A stretch of 64,000 nt of DNA. Source: Gemmatimonas sp. (GTDB lineage: Bacteria > Gemmatimonadota > Gemmatimonadetes > Gemmatimonadales > Gemmatimonadaceae). Each line of letters begins with the position of its first letter. The stretch's first letter is position 1. Positions 35,837-43,697 of the stretch are shown here, piece by piece. Position numbers and translations under genes: made by a program. The DNA is taken from the NCBI GenBank assembly GCA_013822425.1, contig PNKL01000009.1, forward strand, positions 29,703 through 93,702, read 5' to 3'. The notes below the pieces were generated by a model. The model saw only the letters and a list, made by a program, of their open reading frames with translations. It was not told the origin of the DNA and ran no database searches.

Positions 35837-35992
35837 TGTTGATGTGCCGAGGGCGGGGAGGTGCGCGGTGACGGCGCGACTCGACGGGAGAGGCAGATGC
35901 CCCGATTGGACCCTGCGAACGCGTGACGGCTCCAACACGCTGAACGAGCGCGTTCTCGATGCGCGTGCCCCAGAGCGCGCAGGAGGAAGTCT

Positions 35993-36085
35993 GCGCAGGT
36001 GCAGATGCCGGCGGCGCGGAGAGGCATCATGGACGCTGGAGGACTGATGCCGTACACAAGGGCGCGGTTGAAGGCGCGGGGGTAG
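35993..36085 (+). pseudogene. Orphan 3' fragment of a second leuD-like gene (right repeat copy)
   Basis: Thirty-one codons ending in TAG at 36083-36085 encode AQVQMPAARRGIMDAGGL and onward, matching the C-terminus of the intact small subunit. No upstream LeuD sequence is present: similarity ends abruptly at 35993. The stretch 35837-35992 before it has no recognisable gene. The fragment retains the coding frame and mostly synonymous changes, so it was once the end of a functional homologous gene. It marks the right edge of the PCMT cassette. Confidence 0.85.
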
Positions 36086-36110
36086 GGGCGGCGGGCCAGG
36101 GTTCGTCAGA

Positions 36111-36614
36111 TCAAGGCCGGACCGTCACCGTAAAGGCATTACTCCGTATGCCCCGCGGTCCGGCGGCGAGGAGTACGTGCATCCGCCCGACAAGTACACC
36201 GTACGGCTCGCCCGTGATGCCGTTGAACACCTTTGGACCCTCAATCCTCAGCGTGTCAATGCGCACTCTGCCTGGCTCGACGATTAAGGGAGGCACCCCG
36301 CCAAGGCACGCCCACACGGGATTGTAGGCGCTTTCCTGGCCAGGGGCAGATTCAGTAAGCACCACACTGTACATCGGCTTCGTGCTCTGCAGACCGCATC
36401 GACCGATGGGAACGGATTGCAGCGAGTTGTTCGTCAACCGAAGCTCCACGGCGAAGGCGTAGCGCGTCCGCGGCGCCGTGCCAGGCACCGCGTCGGCTAC
36501 GTACTCCGACTGATCGGTCTGGAGGAAGACGCTCGGCTCCGACGCTGTCGGCGCCGCGCAGCCGATGGTGAGCGTGATGAACGCGAAAAGCAGCAATCGA
36601 CGCGCAGCACGCAT
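36111..36614 (-). CDS. Hypothetical lipoprotein
   Basis: A 167-residue protein with signal peptide and lipobox ITLTIGC (Cys19). The mature part is predicted beta-sandwich. It includes AFAVELRLTNNSLQSVPIGRCG and VPPLIVEPGRVRIDTLRI, reminiscent of intracellular-proteinase-inhibitor or BsuPI-like Ig folds, and it has two further cysteines (GRCG, WACLGG) that could pair. No named family is certain. The ATG at 36614 is used; a GTG at 36623 is in frame. Neither has a clear Shine-Dalgarno box. It faces away from the HMG-CoA-synthase operon. Confidence 0.7.
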   Translation of the reverse strand: MRAARRLLLFAFITLTIGCAAPTASEPSVFLQTDQSEYVADAVPGTAPRTRYAFAVELRLTNNSLQSVPIGRCGLQSTKPMYSVVLTESAPGQESAYNPVWACLGGVPPLIVEPGRVRIDTLRIEGPKVFNGITGEPYGVLVGRMHVLLAAGPRGIRSNAFTVTVRP

Positions 36615-36837
36615 GACGGCCACGGTTGGGGAGAGGAGAAGGAGCCACCCTCACGTACCTCGTTCCCCTCCCGGATGTCACCGCCTGGCGGTGCACGCGC
36701 TCTCAGGCATGGCCGTCGTCACCCGCGTCCCTCCGAGCGTGGGACGCTCAAGGTGCGTCCAGAGTGCCCCGGCAGGTCGCGCTGGCAATGGCAGGCGCCG
36801 CTGTTGCCATCGCGGAGCCTGGGGCGAGTCCTCCGTC

Positions 36838-36987
36838 ATGGCCGACGAGGAAGCCGCCCGCCCGATTCTCGTCGCGCTCGTCGAAGCAGGAGACACGGAG
36901 GTGCTCTCGCTGCCAAGCCTTGTCCGGAACTCCCCCCTGTTCACGCCACCCGAAAAGCGCTACGATTTCACGTTGACGACTGTCTGA
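36838..36987 (+). CDS. Possible 49-residue ORF or gene remnant
   Basis: The 36615-37016 spacer (about 400 bp) has one short protein-like reading: [20 protein letters not shown], then a further 29 residues ending in FTLTTV and a TGA at 36985-36987. An out-of-frame stretch just upstream (PRQVALAMAGAAVAIAEPGA) also looks coding, so the two may be pieces of a frameshifted old gene. No Shine-Dalgarno box precedes the ATG. I do not recognise the sequence. The remaining spacer shows nothing. Confidence 0.25.
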   Translation: MADEEAARPILVALVEAGDTEVLSLPSLVRNSPLFTPPEKRYDFTLTTV

Positions 36988-37016
36988 ACGGCCCCCCCAC
37001 CGTCGAGGAGGCTGTG

Positions 37017-38063
37017 ATGGCAGGGATCGTGGGCTACGGCGCGTACATTCCGCGCAAGCGCATCAAGGCCGAAGAGATCGCCCGTCAGTGGGGCAGGGAC
37101 GCGGCGTCCATCGAGAAGGGACTGCTCCTGCGGGAAAAGTCGGTTCCCGGCCTGGACGAAGACACCATCACCATTTCGGTAGCGGCCGGGAGAGCGGCGC
37201 TCGATCGCGCGGGCATCGACCCGCAGCGGGTCGGTGCGCTCTACATTGGCTCCGAGTCGCATCCGTACGCGGTCAAGCCGAGCGGCACTATCGTCGTCGA
37301 GGCGCTCGGCGTCGGCCCGCGCGTGCACGTGGCCGACTTCGAGTTCGCGTGCAAGGCCGGCACGGAGGCGATGTTCGTGGCCCTCGGTCTCGTCGAGTCG
37401 GGACGCGTGGAGTACGCCATGGGCATCGGCGCCGACACGTCGCAGGGCGCGCCAAACGATGCGCTCGAGTTCTCGGCGTCAGCCGGCGGCGCGGCATACC
37501 TGTTCGGCCGGGAAGCGCTGCTCGCCGACGTGCTCGAGACCTACAGCTACACCACCGACACCCCCGACTTCTGGCGTCGCGAGGGCGAGTTCTATCCGCG
37601 GCACGGCGGCCGTTTCACGGGCGAGCCCGCGTACTTCAAGCACGTCCTCGCCGCGTCGCGCGGGATTCTGGAGAAGACAGGGCTCAAACCGAAGGACTTC
37701 AGGTACGCCGTCTTCCACATGCCGAACGGCAAGTTCCCGCTCAACGCGGGCAAGACCCTCGGCTTCACGCCGCAGCAAATGGAGACCGGCTGGCTCGTGC
37801 CGACCATGGGGAATACGTATTCGGGATCTTCGCCGACCGGACTCGCGGCGGTGCTCGACGTCGCCGCCCCGGACGACCTGATCCTGATCACCTCGTTCGG
37901 TTCCGGCGCGGCGAGCGACTCGTTTGTGCTCAGGGCGACGGCATTGCTCCCGGAGCGCCGCGGACGAGCCCGGACCGTGCGGTCCATGCTCGACCACCCG
38001 ACGCGCTACCTGACGTACGGGCAGTATGCGAGCTATCGCGAGAAGATCATCCTGAACGACTGA
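37017..38063 (+). CDS. Archaeal-type hydroxymethylglutaryl-CoA synthase family protein
   Basis: A 348-residue thiolase-fold synthase. [13 protein letters not shown] carries the nucleophilic Cys. [13 protein letters not shown] and [18 protein letters not shown] supply the catalytic Glu region and His. The blocks are those of archaeal HMG-CoA synthases rather than eukaryotic or Gram-positive MvaS. The usual FHQPNGKFP has Met for Gln. The ATG at 37017 follows GAGGAG (37005-37010). The order HMGCS, thiolase, DUF35 is the archaeal mevalonate-entry arrangement, where the three proteins form a channelling complex. The alternative is another Claisen condensation. Confidence 0.88.
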   Translation: MAGIVGYGAYIPRKRIKAEEIARQWGRDAASIEKGLLLREKSVPGLDEDTITISVAAGRAALDRAGIDPQRVGALYIGSESHPYAVKPSGTIVVEALGVGPRVHVADFEFACKAGTEAMFVALGLVESGRVEYAMGIGADTSQGAPNDALEFSASAGGAAYLFGREALLADVLETYSYTTDTPDFWRREGEFYPRHGGRFTGEPAYFKHVLAASRGILEKTGLKPKDFRYAVFHMPNGKFPLNAGKTLGFTPQQMETGWLVPTMGNTYSGSSPTGLAAVLDVAAPDDLILITSFGSGAASDSFVLRATALLPERRGRARTVRSMLDHPTRYLTYGQYASYREKIILND

Positions 38064-38071
38064 GGATTCCA

Positions 38072-39220
38072 ATGCGTGACGTGGCGATCGTAGGCGTCGG
38101 CATGACGCGGTTCGGCGAGTTGTGGGAGACGAGCCTCCGCGACCTGTTCGTGCAGGCGGCCAGCGACGCGCTGCACAGCGCGCGCGCCGACCACCTGGAG
38201 GCGGTGTTCATCGGCAACATGTCGGCCGGCCAGTTCGTGGGGCAGGAACACCTTGGACCCCTGCTCGTCGACCATCTCGGCATGGTGGGGGTCGCCGCCG
38301 GGCGAGTGGAAAGCGCGTGCGCGTCGGGCGGCCTCGCGCTCCGGACGGCCTTCGTGGAGGTCGCGTCAGGAATGAGCGACCTGGTGATGGCCGCCGGTGT
38401 CGAGAAGATGACGGATACCGCCGACGTCACCGAGGTGCTCGCGACCGCATCGGACCAGGAGCTCGAAGCGTACCACGGGATCACGTTCCCGGGGCTCTAC
38501 GCGATGATTGCGCGCGCCCACATGGAGAAGCACGGCACGACGGAGGAGGACCTCTCGTGGGTATCGGTCAAGAACCATCGGCATGGCGCGTTGAATCCGA
38601 AGGCGCAGTTTCCGGCCGAGGTCACGCTTGAGGCCGTGATGCGCTCGTCGATGGTGGCCGACCCGCTGCGCTTGCTGCACTGCTCGCCGGTGAGCGATGG
38701 CGCCGCGGCCGTGTTGCTCTGCCCGCTGGACCAGGCGAAGCAGTACACGGATCGGCCGGTGAGAATCCGCGCCAGCGGGTTGGCGACGGGCACGATGGCG
38801 CTTGCCGATCGCAAGGACATCGCCGTTCTCGATGCCGTGCAACGCTCCGCGCAGCGCGCGTTCACGATGGCCGGGCTCACGCCGGCGGATATGCACCTGG
38901 CCGAGGTGCACGATTGCTTCGCCATCGCCGAGATCTGCTGCGTCGAGGCGCTGGGGCTCGTCGCGCCGGGCACGGGCAAGTCAGCGGCCCGCACGGGTGA
39001 GACCGCACTCGGCGGGCGCATTCCCGTCAACACGAGCGGCGGCCTCAAGGCGAAGGGCCATCCCGTCGGTGCGACGGGCATCGCGCAGGCAATTGAACTC
39101 GTCGAGCAACTCCGCGGTGAAGCCGGGGCGCGGCAGGTCAGGGGCGCGCGCATCGGGCTTGCGCAGAACATGGGGGGCTCGGGAGCCAGCTCGGTCGTTC
39201 ACATCTTCGAGGGGAGCTGA
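38072..39220 (+). CDS. Thiolase (archaeal acetoacetyl-CoA thiolase / SCP2-like)
   Basis: A 382-residue thiolase of the archaeal/SCP-x type. Cys nucleophile in [13 protein letters not shown] (about residue 87), [15 protein letters not shown] with the His of the NEAF-equivalent HDCF motif, and [14 protein letters not shown] near the C-terminus. With the neighbouring HMG-CoA synthase it would make or split acetoacetyl-CoA. In Methanothermococcus this thiolase, HMGCS and a DUF35 protein form one complex. The ATG at 38072 lies 8 bp after the synthase stop and follows GAGGA. The DUF35 gene starts 2 bp downstream. Confidence 0.9.
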   Translation: MRDVAIVGVGMTRFGELWETSLRDLFVQAASDALHSARADHLEAVFIGNMSAGQFVGQEHLGPLLVDHLGMVGVAAGRVESACASGGLALRTAFVEVASGMSDLVMAAGVEKMTDTADVTEVLATASDQELEAYHGITFPGLYAMIARAHMEKHGTTEEDLSWVSVKNHRHGALNPKAQFPAEVTLEAVMRSSMVADPLRLLHCSPVSDGAAAVLLCPLDQAKQYTDRPVRIRASGLATGTMALADRKDIAVLDAVQRSAQRAFTMAGLTPADMHLAEVHDCFAIAEICCVEALGLVAPGTGKSAARTGETALGGRIPVNTSGGLKAKGHPVGATGIAQAIELVEQLRGEAGARQVRGARIGLAQNMGGSGASSVVHIFEGS

Positions 39221-39222
39221 TC

Positions 39223-39618
39223 ATGCCCAGTCCGCGATATTGGAGGGAGGTCCCCAGCCGCTTTCGCCTCGAGGCGGTGCGCTGCCGCCGGTGCGGCAAG
39301 CCAAGCTTCCCCGCGCGCACGATCTGTCCGGCGTGCCGGGGGACGGAGTTCGAGCAGATCGGGCTCACGCGCGAAGGCACGGTCATCACCTCGACGGTGC
39401 TCCATGTCGCGCCCGATGAGTTCGCCATGGAGACGCCATACGCCGTGGCGATCGTCGAGACGCCCGAAGGAGCGCGCCTGATGGCGCAGTTGGTCGACTG
39501 CGAACCCTCGGAGGTGAAACCCGGATTGCCGGTTGCGCTCGAATTCCGCCTGATTCGGCAGGAAGGACATGGAGGCATTCTCTGCTACGGGCACAAGGCC
39601 GTGCCGGCGGGTGCCTGA
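39223..39618 (+). CDS. DUF35 OB-fold/zinc-ribbon protein
   Basis: A 131-residue DUF35 protein. An N-terminal helix with YWREVPSRFRLEA is followed by a rubredoxin-like zinc ribbon with CRRCGK and CPACRG (residues 22-39), then an OB fold (GTVITSTVLHVAP, TPYAVAIVETPEGARLMAQLV). DUF35 proteins bridge thiolase and HMG-CoA synthase in archaea by holding the CoA moiety. Gene order and spacing support that role here. Its TGA overlaps the ATG of the following 58-residue ORF. Confidence 0.92.
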   Translation: MPSPRYWREVPSRFRLEAVRCRRCGKPSFPARTICPACRGTEFEQIGLTREGTVITSTVLHVAPDEFAMETPYAVAIVETPEGARLMAQLVDCEPSEVKPGLPVALEFRLIRQEGHGGILCYGHKAVPAGA

Positions 39619-39794
39619 TGCCGACGCTCCGCATAGAAGTCGAGATCAGCGAAGAGCACCTTCGCGCATACGAGGGCGAAGCCAGACGCGAGGGCGTGTC
39701 CGTGGAGACGCTGGTGGAGAAAACCGTGAATGTGCTCCTGCGGGAGCTCGAGGAAGAGGAGCAGGACGGCGACTGCCCGATGCTGCCCTCCTGA
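39618..39794 (+). CDS. Small ribbon-helix-helix-like protein
   Basis: A 58-residue protein starting at the ATG that overlaps the DUF35 stop (TGATG). It reads MPTLRIEVEISEEHLRAYEG, then a helix-turn-helix-like stretch with VSVETLVEKTVNVLLREL and an acidic tail ending MLPS. One beta-strand followed by two helices is the outline of a ribbon-helix-helix dimer (CopG/Arc). No toxin gene adjoins it. The tight coupling to the thiolase operon suggests a regulator or partner of that operon. Family call is tentative. Confidence 0.6.
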   Translation: MPTLRIEVEISEEHLRAYEGEARREGVSVETLVEKTVNVLLRELEEEEQDGDCPMLPS

Positions 39795-39809
39795 CGAATC
39801 GCGAAGCGG

Positions 39810-40865
39810 CTACGTAGCCCGCAGCCCCGGGATCGGCAGCGACGCGTACGCATTGAGCGACGCGTCGCTTGTTTCGCCCTGCTCGATGCGCCACAGCCCG
39901 GCACGCGCGATCATCGCCGCGTTGTCGGTGGCGAGCTTGGGTGACGGCGCGTAGACCACGCCGCCGAACGGCGAGATGGCATGGCGCACGCCTTCCTGGA
40001 GGGCCCGGTTGCATGCCACGCCGCCGCCGAGCACCACGCGCTTGCGGCCGAAGGCGCGCGCGGCGCGCGCCGTCTTCTCGGCAAGCGTCGTGATGAGCGC
40101 ATCCTGGAAACCGCGCGCGAGATGCGGCCGTTCATCGGCCAGCGTGCCGGCCGCCTCGGCGGCGCGCACCTTGCGCAGCACGGCCGTCTTGAGCCCGGAG
40201 AACGAGAGGTCGTAGTAGTCCTCGTCGCCGGGCTTCTGTCCGCCGTGCAGCATCGGCGGTGCGAACTTGTGCCGCGTCGGATCGCCGTCGTGCGCCGCCC
40301 GTTCGATGGGCCGTCCGCCGGGGTAGGGCAGGCCAAGCAGCTTGGCCACCTTGTCGAACGCCTCGCCGGCGGCGTCGTCGCGCGTGCTGCCGAGCAGGCG
40401 GTACTCGCCCCAGGCGGCAACGTCGAGGAGCAGGGTGTGCCCGCCGCTCACGAGCAGGGCGGTGAACGGCGGCACCGCGTCGGCGTGGTCGAGCGACGTC
40501 GCGAAGAGGTGCCCTTCCATATGGTGGGCGCCGATCACGGGCACCTGCCAGGCGGCGCCCAGCGCTTTCGCGTACGCGACGCCGACGAGCAGGGCGCCCA
40601 CGAGCCCCGGCGCGTGCGTCACCGCGATGGCGTCCACCCCCGCGCCCGACTCCGGAAGGCCCGCATCGCGCAGGGCCTGTCTGGTCACGGGAACAACCGC
40701 GGTGAGGTGCGCGCGCGAGGCGATTTCGGGCACGACGCCGCCGAAGATGCGATGCACGTCCTGCGAGAGGATCACCAGTGACTCGAGGCGCACGACGTCA
40801 CCCGCGCCGCTCACCACGGCGGCCGACGTCTCGTCGCACGAACTCTCGATGCCGAGGACGCGCAT
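39810..40865 (-). CDS. tsaD: tRNA N6-adenosine threonylcarbamoyltransferase
   Basis: A 351-residue TsaD. It transfers threonylcarbamoyl to A37 of ANN-decoding tRNAs with TsaB/TsaE. LGIESSCDETSAAVV starts the ASKHA fold. HHMEGH (residues 114-119) holds the iron ligands. VSGGHTLL, GEAFDKVAKLLGLPYPGG and LGGGVACNRAL are all present. Final metal residue in LATDNAAMIA. The ATG at 40865 gives the standard N-terminus. It is last in a minus-strand run with tlpA-like, rpe and rsmB. Confidence 0.97.
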   Translation of the reverse strand: MRVLGIESSCDETSAAVVSGAGDVVRLESLVILSQDVHRIFGGVVPEIASRAHLTAVVPVTRQALRDAGLPESGAGVDAIAVTHAPGLVGALLVGVAYAKALGAAWQVPVIGAHHMEGHLFATSLDHADAVPPFTALLVSGGHTLLLDVAAWGEYRLLGSTRDDAAGEAFDKVAKLLGLPYPGGRPIERAAHDGDPTRHKFAPPMLHGGQKPGDEDYYDLSFSGLKTAVLRKVRAAEAAGTLADERPHLARGFQDALITTLAEKTARAARAFGRKRVVLGGGVACNRALQEGVRHAISPFGGVVYAPSPKLATDNAAMIARAGLWRIEQGETSDASLNAYASLPIPGLRAT

Positions 40866-40934
40866 CGTCAGCGGCTCCGGGCGGTCCGCGCGGCGGCGGG
40901 TGAGCACCGGCGCCCGGGCTCGCGCGCCGTCATG

Positions 40935-41489
40935 TCAGGGTGCGTCCTCGGCCAGCAGCCCGCGGATGAGCTTGATGTTGCCCTCCGAGTTCCACTCCGC
41001 GGCGCCGATGACGCGCTTGCGGATCACGCCGTCCTTGCCGATCACGAAGGTCTCGGGGACACCGCTCGTCTGGTAGTCCCGCTCGATCTTGCCGCTCCCC
41101 TCGTGCAGAATCTCGAACGTCAGTTTGTGTTCCGCGACGAAACTCCGGATCGCGCTCTCGAAGCCCGGATCGTCCACGCTCACCGCAACGACGCGCAGCC
41201 CCTGCGGCCCGAGCGAGTCGTGCAGCGCCTGGATGCCCGGCATCTCCTGCTTGCATGGTCCGCACCAGGTGGCCCACAGGTTGAGCAGGACGACCTGTCC
41301 GCGGTAGTCGGTGATGTTCTTGGTCTTCGGGCCGCCCGGCACCATGGTGGCCGCCTGGAACTCAGGGGCCCTGGAACCCGGCGCCACCGGAAAGAGGTCG
41401 GCGCCGAACGTGCGTGTGGCGACGTACAGTGCGACGGCGAGCGTGGCCACCACGCCGCCGACGATGGCCCATTGGCGCCGCACCGTCAT
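40935..41489 (-). CDS. TlpA/ResA-like membrane-anchored thioredoxin
   Basis: A 184-residue protein with an N-terminal membrane anchor (residues 8-27) and an extracytoplasmic thioredoxin fold. The active site is WATWCGPCK (Cys76, Cys79). The TlpA-type insert and the cis-Pro in SGVPETFVIG are present. It is probably a periplasmic thiol reductant for cytochrome c maturation or metal-site assembly. The ATG overlaps the rpe stop (ATGA), so the pair is co-translated. Confidence 0.92.
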   Translation of the reverse strand: MTVRRQWAIVGGVVATLAVALYVATRTFGADLFPVAPGSRAPEFQAATMVPGGPKTKNITDYRGQVVLLNLWATWCGPCKQEMPGIQALHDSLGPQGLRVVAVSVDDPGFESAIRSFVAEHKLTFEILHEGSGKIERDYQTSGVPETFVIGKDGVIRKRVIGAAEWNSEGNIKLIRGLLAEDAP

Positions 41490-42160
41490 GCGGACTCCGC
41501 GCAACGCGCCCGCAGCGCGCGGACTTCGGCCGCGATATCTGCCGCGCCGAACACCGCGTTGCCGGCGACGAACGTATCGGCGCCGGCGCGCCAGCAGGAC
41601 GTGATGGAGTCGCGGGCGATGCCCCCGTCCACCTCGATGAGCGCCCGACTCCCCGCGGCGTCAAGCAGCGCCCGGGCGCGGCGGATCTTGTCGAGCGACG
41701 AGGGAATGAACACCTGCCCCCCGAAGCCCGGGTTCACGGTCATCACCAGCAGCAGGTCGAGGTCGGCCGCGACCTCGCGCACGCCTTCGAGCGACGTGGC
41801 GGGGTTGAGCGCCACGCCCGCCATGCAGCCGAGTTCCTTGGTGCGCGCCACCTGGCGATGGAGATGCGGGGCCGCCTCGGCGTGAATCGTCAGCACCGCC
41901 GCGCCCGACTTGGCGAACGACTCCAGGTACTTCTCGGGCTCGACTACCATCAGGTGCACATCAAGCGGCAGCTTGGTGCTGCGCGCGCAGGTCTCGATGA
42001 CCTTGGCCCCAAACGTCAGGTTGGGGACAAAGCAGCCATCCATTACGTCGAGGTGCAGCCAGTCGGCGCCGCCGGCCTCGATCATTGCGAGCTGGTCGGT
42101 GAGCCGGGCAAAGTCGGCACTCAGCAGGGACGGGGCGATGCGCACGGTGGCGGCGCTCAT
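41486..42160 (-). CDS. rpe: Ribulose-phosphate 3-epimerase
   Basis: A 224-residue TIM barrel that interconverts ribulose 5-phosphate and xylulose 5-phosphate. IAPSLLSADFARL, HLDVMDGCFVPNLTFG, LDVHLMV, VNPGFGGQ and ALIEVDGGI are all present and carry the metal-binding His/Asp residues and the phosphate loop. ATG at 42160 follows GGAG and overlaps the rsmB stop. Normal length. Confidence 0.96.
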   Translation of the reverse strand: MSAATVRIAPSLLSADFARLTDQLAMIEAGGADWLHLDVMDGCFVPNLTFGAKVIETCARSTKLPLDVHLMVVEPEKYLESFAKSGAAVLTIHAEAAPHLHRQVARTKELGCMAGVALNPATSLEGVREVAADLDLLLVMTVNPGFGGQVFIPSSLDKIRRARALLDAAGSRALIEVDGGIARDSITSCWRAGADTFVAGNAVFGAADIAAEVRALRARCAESA

Positions 42161-43500
42161 GCGGGACTCCGGAGTCGCGCCGCGAAGGCGCCGTCGGCGC
42201 CATGCGTGTGCGGGAGCACGCGCAGGAAGCCCTGGTCGATGGTCGTGGCGGGAACCACACCCTCCGGCGGCGGCTCGAACCGCCACTGGGGATGCGCGGA
42301 AAGGAGAGCCTCCACCTGCGCCTCGTTCTCCTCGATTTCGAGCGAGCAGGTGGAGTAGATCAGCAGCCCACCCGGCTTTACCAGCCGCGCGGCAGATCGC
42401 AGGATGTCGCGCTGAATCAGCGCCGTCACCGCCAGGTCGCTCATGCGCAGGCGCCAGCGTGCATCGGGGTGCCGGCGGAACGTGCCGGTGCCGGTGCACG
42501 GCGCATCCACCAGCACCGCATCCACCGGGGTGATGGCCGGTTGCTTCGCATCGAACGCCACTGCGGCAATGTTCGGAATGTCGAGGCGGTACTTGGTGTC
42601 GACGAGTCGCGAGAGCCGCGACGGCGACAGGTCGGCGCTTACCACGAGCGCGGCAGTGCGGGCCAGCTCGACACTCTTGCCCCCGGGCGCGCTGCAGAGG
42701 TCGGCCACGATCGCTCCGGCAGGAATGGCGGCGTAGCGCGTAACCAGCGTCGCCGCGGGATCCTGCACGAAGCAGCATCCCTGCGTGAAGGCGGCAAGCT
42801 CTTGGAGGTTGACCGGTCCGTTGAGTCGTATGGAATCGTCAGCGAGGGGGGCGTCGGCCACGGGGGCGCCGGCCGACTCAAGCATCGCCTCGAGCTGCTC
42901 GCGCACCAGCCCCCACGGGCGCAGGATCACCGGCGCCTCGCGGTTGTTTGCCTCGAGCAGCGCGCGCGTCTCTTCGGGGCCCCATCGGGCCACCCACCGC
43001 GCGACGAGCCATCGCGGATGCGAGAACTCCGTCGCCAGCGCCTCGATGGGATCGGTCGGCAGGTCTGACCCCAGGCTCGAGCGCTCGCGGTCGAGACGGC
43101 GCAGGACGGCGTTCACGAGCTTGCTCGCCCCCAGGCCGTGACGCTGCTTGGCCAGTTCCACCGTCTGCGCGATGGCGGCGTAGGCCGGAACGCTTCCCAT
43201 CTCCAGCAGTTGGTATGCGCCCAGTCGGATCAGGTCGGCCAGGTCGCCGTCGAGACGCACCAGTCCGCCGCGCACGCGCGGCATCAGGGCGTGGTCGATC
43301 CAGCCGCGGCGGCGCAGCATTCCATAGACGAGTTCCTGCGTCCATCGCCGGTCCCGGCTGTCGAGCATCGACCCGCGGCGGTCGAAGGCGGCACCCAGCA
43401 GGACCCCCGTCCGAAGGTCCGCACAGATGTCCGCCGCCACCCGGCGCGCGTTGGTCACCGGGGTGCTGATGGAGGCCGGGCTGTGGCTGCGGTGGGTCAC
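42157..43500 (-). CDS. rsmB: 16S rRNA (cytosine967-C5)-methyltransferase
   Basis: A 447-residue RsmB. The N-terminal NusB-like helical domain spans residues 10-150 (RDRRWTQELVYGMLRRRGWIDHAL). The SAM-binding motif is LCSAPGGKS. The two catalytic cysteines are in VDAPCTGTGTFRRHP and YSTCSLEIEENE. It makes m5C967 in 16S rRNA. The GTG at 43500 begins MTHRSHSP. It starts the rsmB-rpe-tlpA-tsaD minus-strand operon. In many bacteria rsmB follows def-fmt directly; here an RCC1 gene on the opposite strand separates them. Confidence 0.95.
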   Translation of the reverse strand: MTHRSHSPASISTPVTNARRVAADICADLRTGVLLGAAFDRRGSMLDSRDRRWTQELVYGMLRRRGWIDHALMPRVRGGLVRLDGDLADLIRLGAYQLLEMGSVPAYAAIAQTVELAKQRHGLGASKLVNAVLRRLDRERSSLGSDLPTDPIEALATEFSHPRWLVARWVARWGPEETRALLEANNREAPVILRPWGLVREQLEAMLESAGAPVADAPLADDSIRLNGPVNLQELAAFTQGCCFVQDPAATLVTRYAAIPAGAIVADLCSAPGGKSVELARTAALVVSADLSPSRLSRLVDTKYRLDIPNIAAVAFDAKQPAITPVDAVLVDAPCTGTGTFRRHPDARWRLRMSDLAVTALIQRDILRSAARLVKPGGLLIYSTCSLEIEENEAQVEALLSAHPQWRFEPPPEGVVPATTIDQGFLRVLPHTHGADGAFAARLRSPA

Positions 43501-43528
43501 AAATAGGGCGGCGGGCGTGAGGTCTATG

Positions 43529-43534
43529 TATAAT
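43529..43534 (+). promoter_or_regulatory. Possible -10 element for the RCC1 gene
   Basis: The exact hexamer TATAAT stands in the 197-bp spacer between rsmB and the RCC1 gene, preceded by TG. No recognisable -35 box is seen 16-18 bp upstream (GGGCGG), so this is a weak call based on one hexamer in GC-rich DNA. Confidence 0.3.
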
Positions 43535-43697
43535 AGCAGAGGCGACTTCGGGATGCCCCCCGGGCCGGAGTTACCTCGTTACGCTTCGGCCCGTCTATAT
43601 GGAAGCAGCGAACTGGCACCGTGGGTGGTGCCCGTTCGCCGCGCGCCCATTGGAGCACGATATTCGTCTCCCCCGTCCTTCTCAGCACGGAGTGCGA

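Noticed and set aside
36838..36987. A confident new small gene upstream of the HMG-CoA synthase
   Set aside because: No ribosome site, no recognisable family and coding-like sequence in a second frame just upstream suggest decay; kept only as a low-confidence feature.
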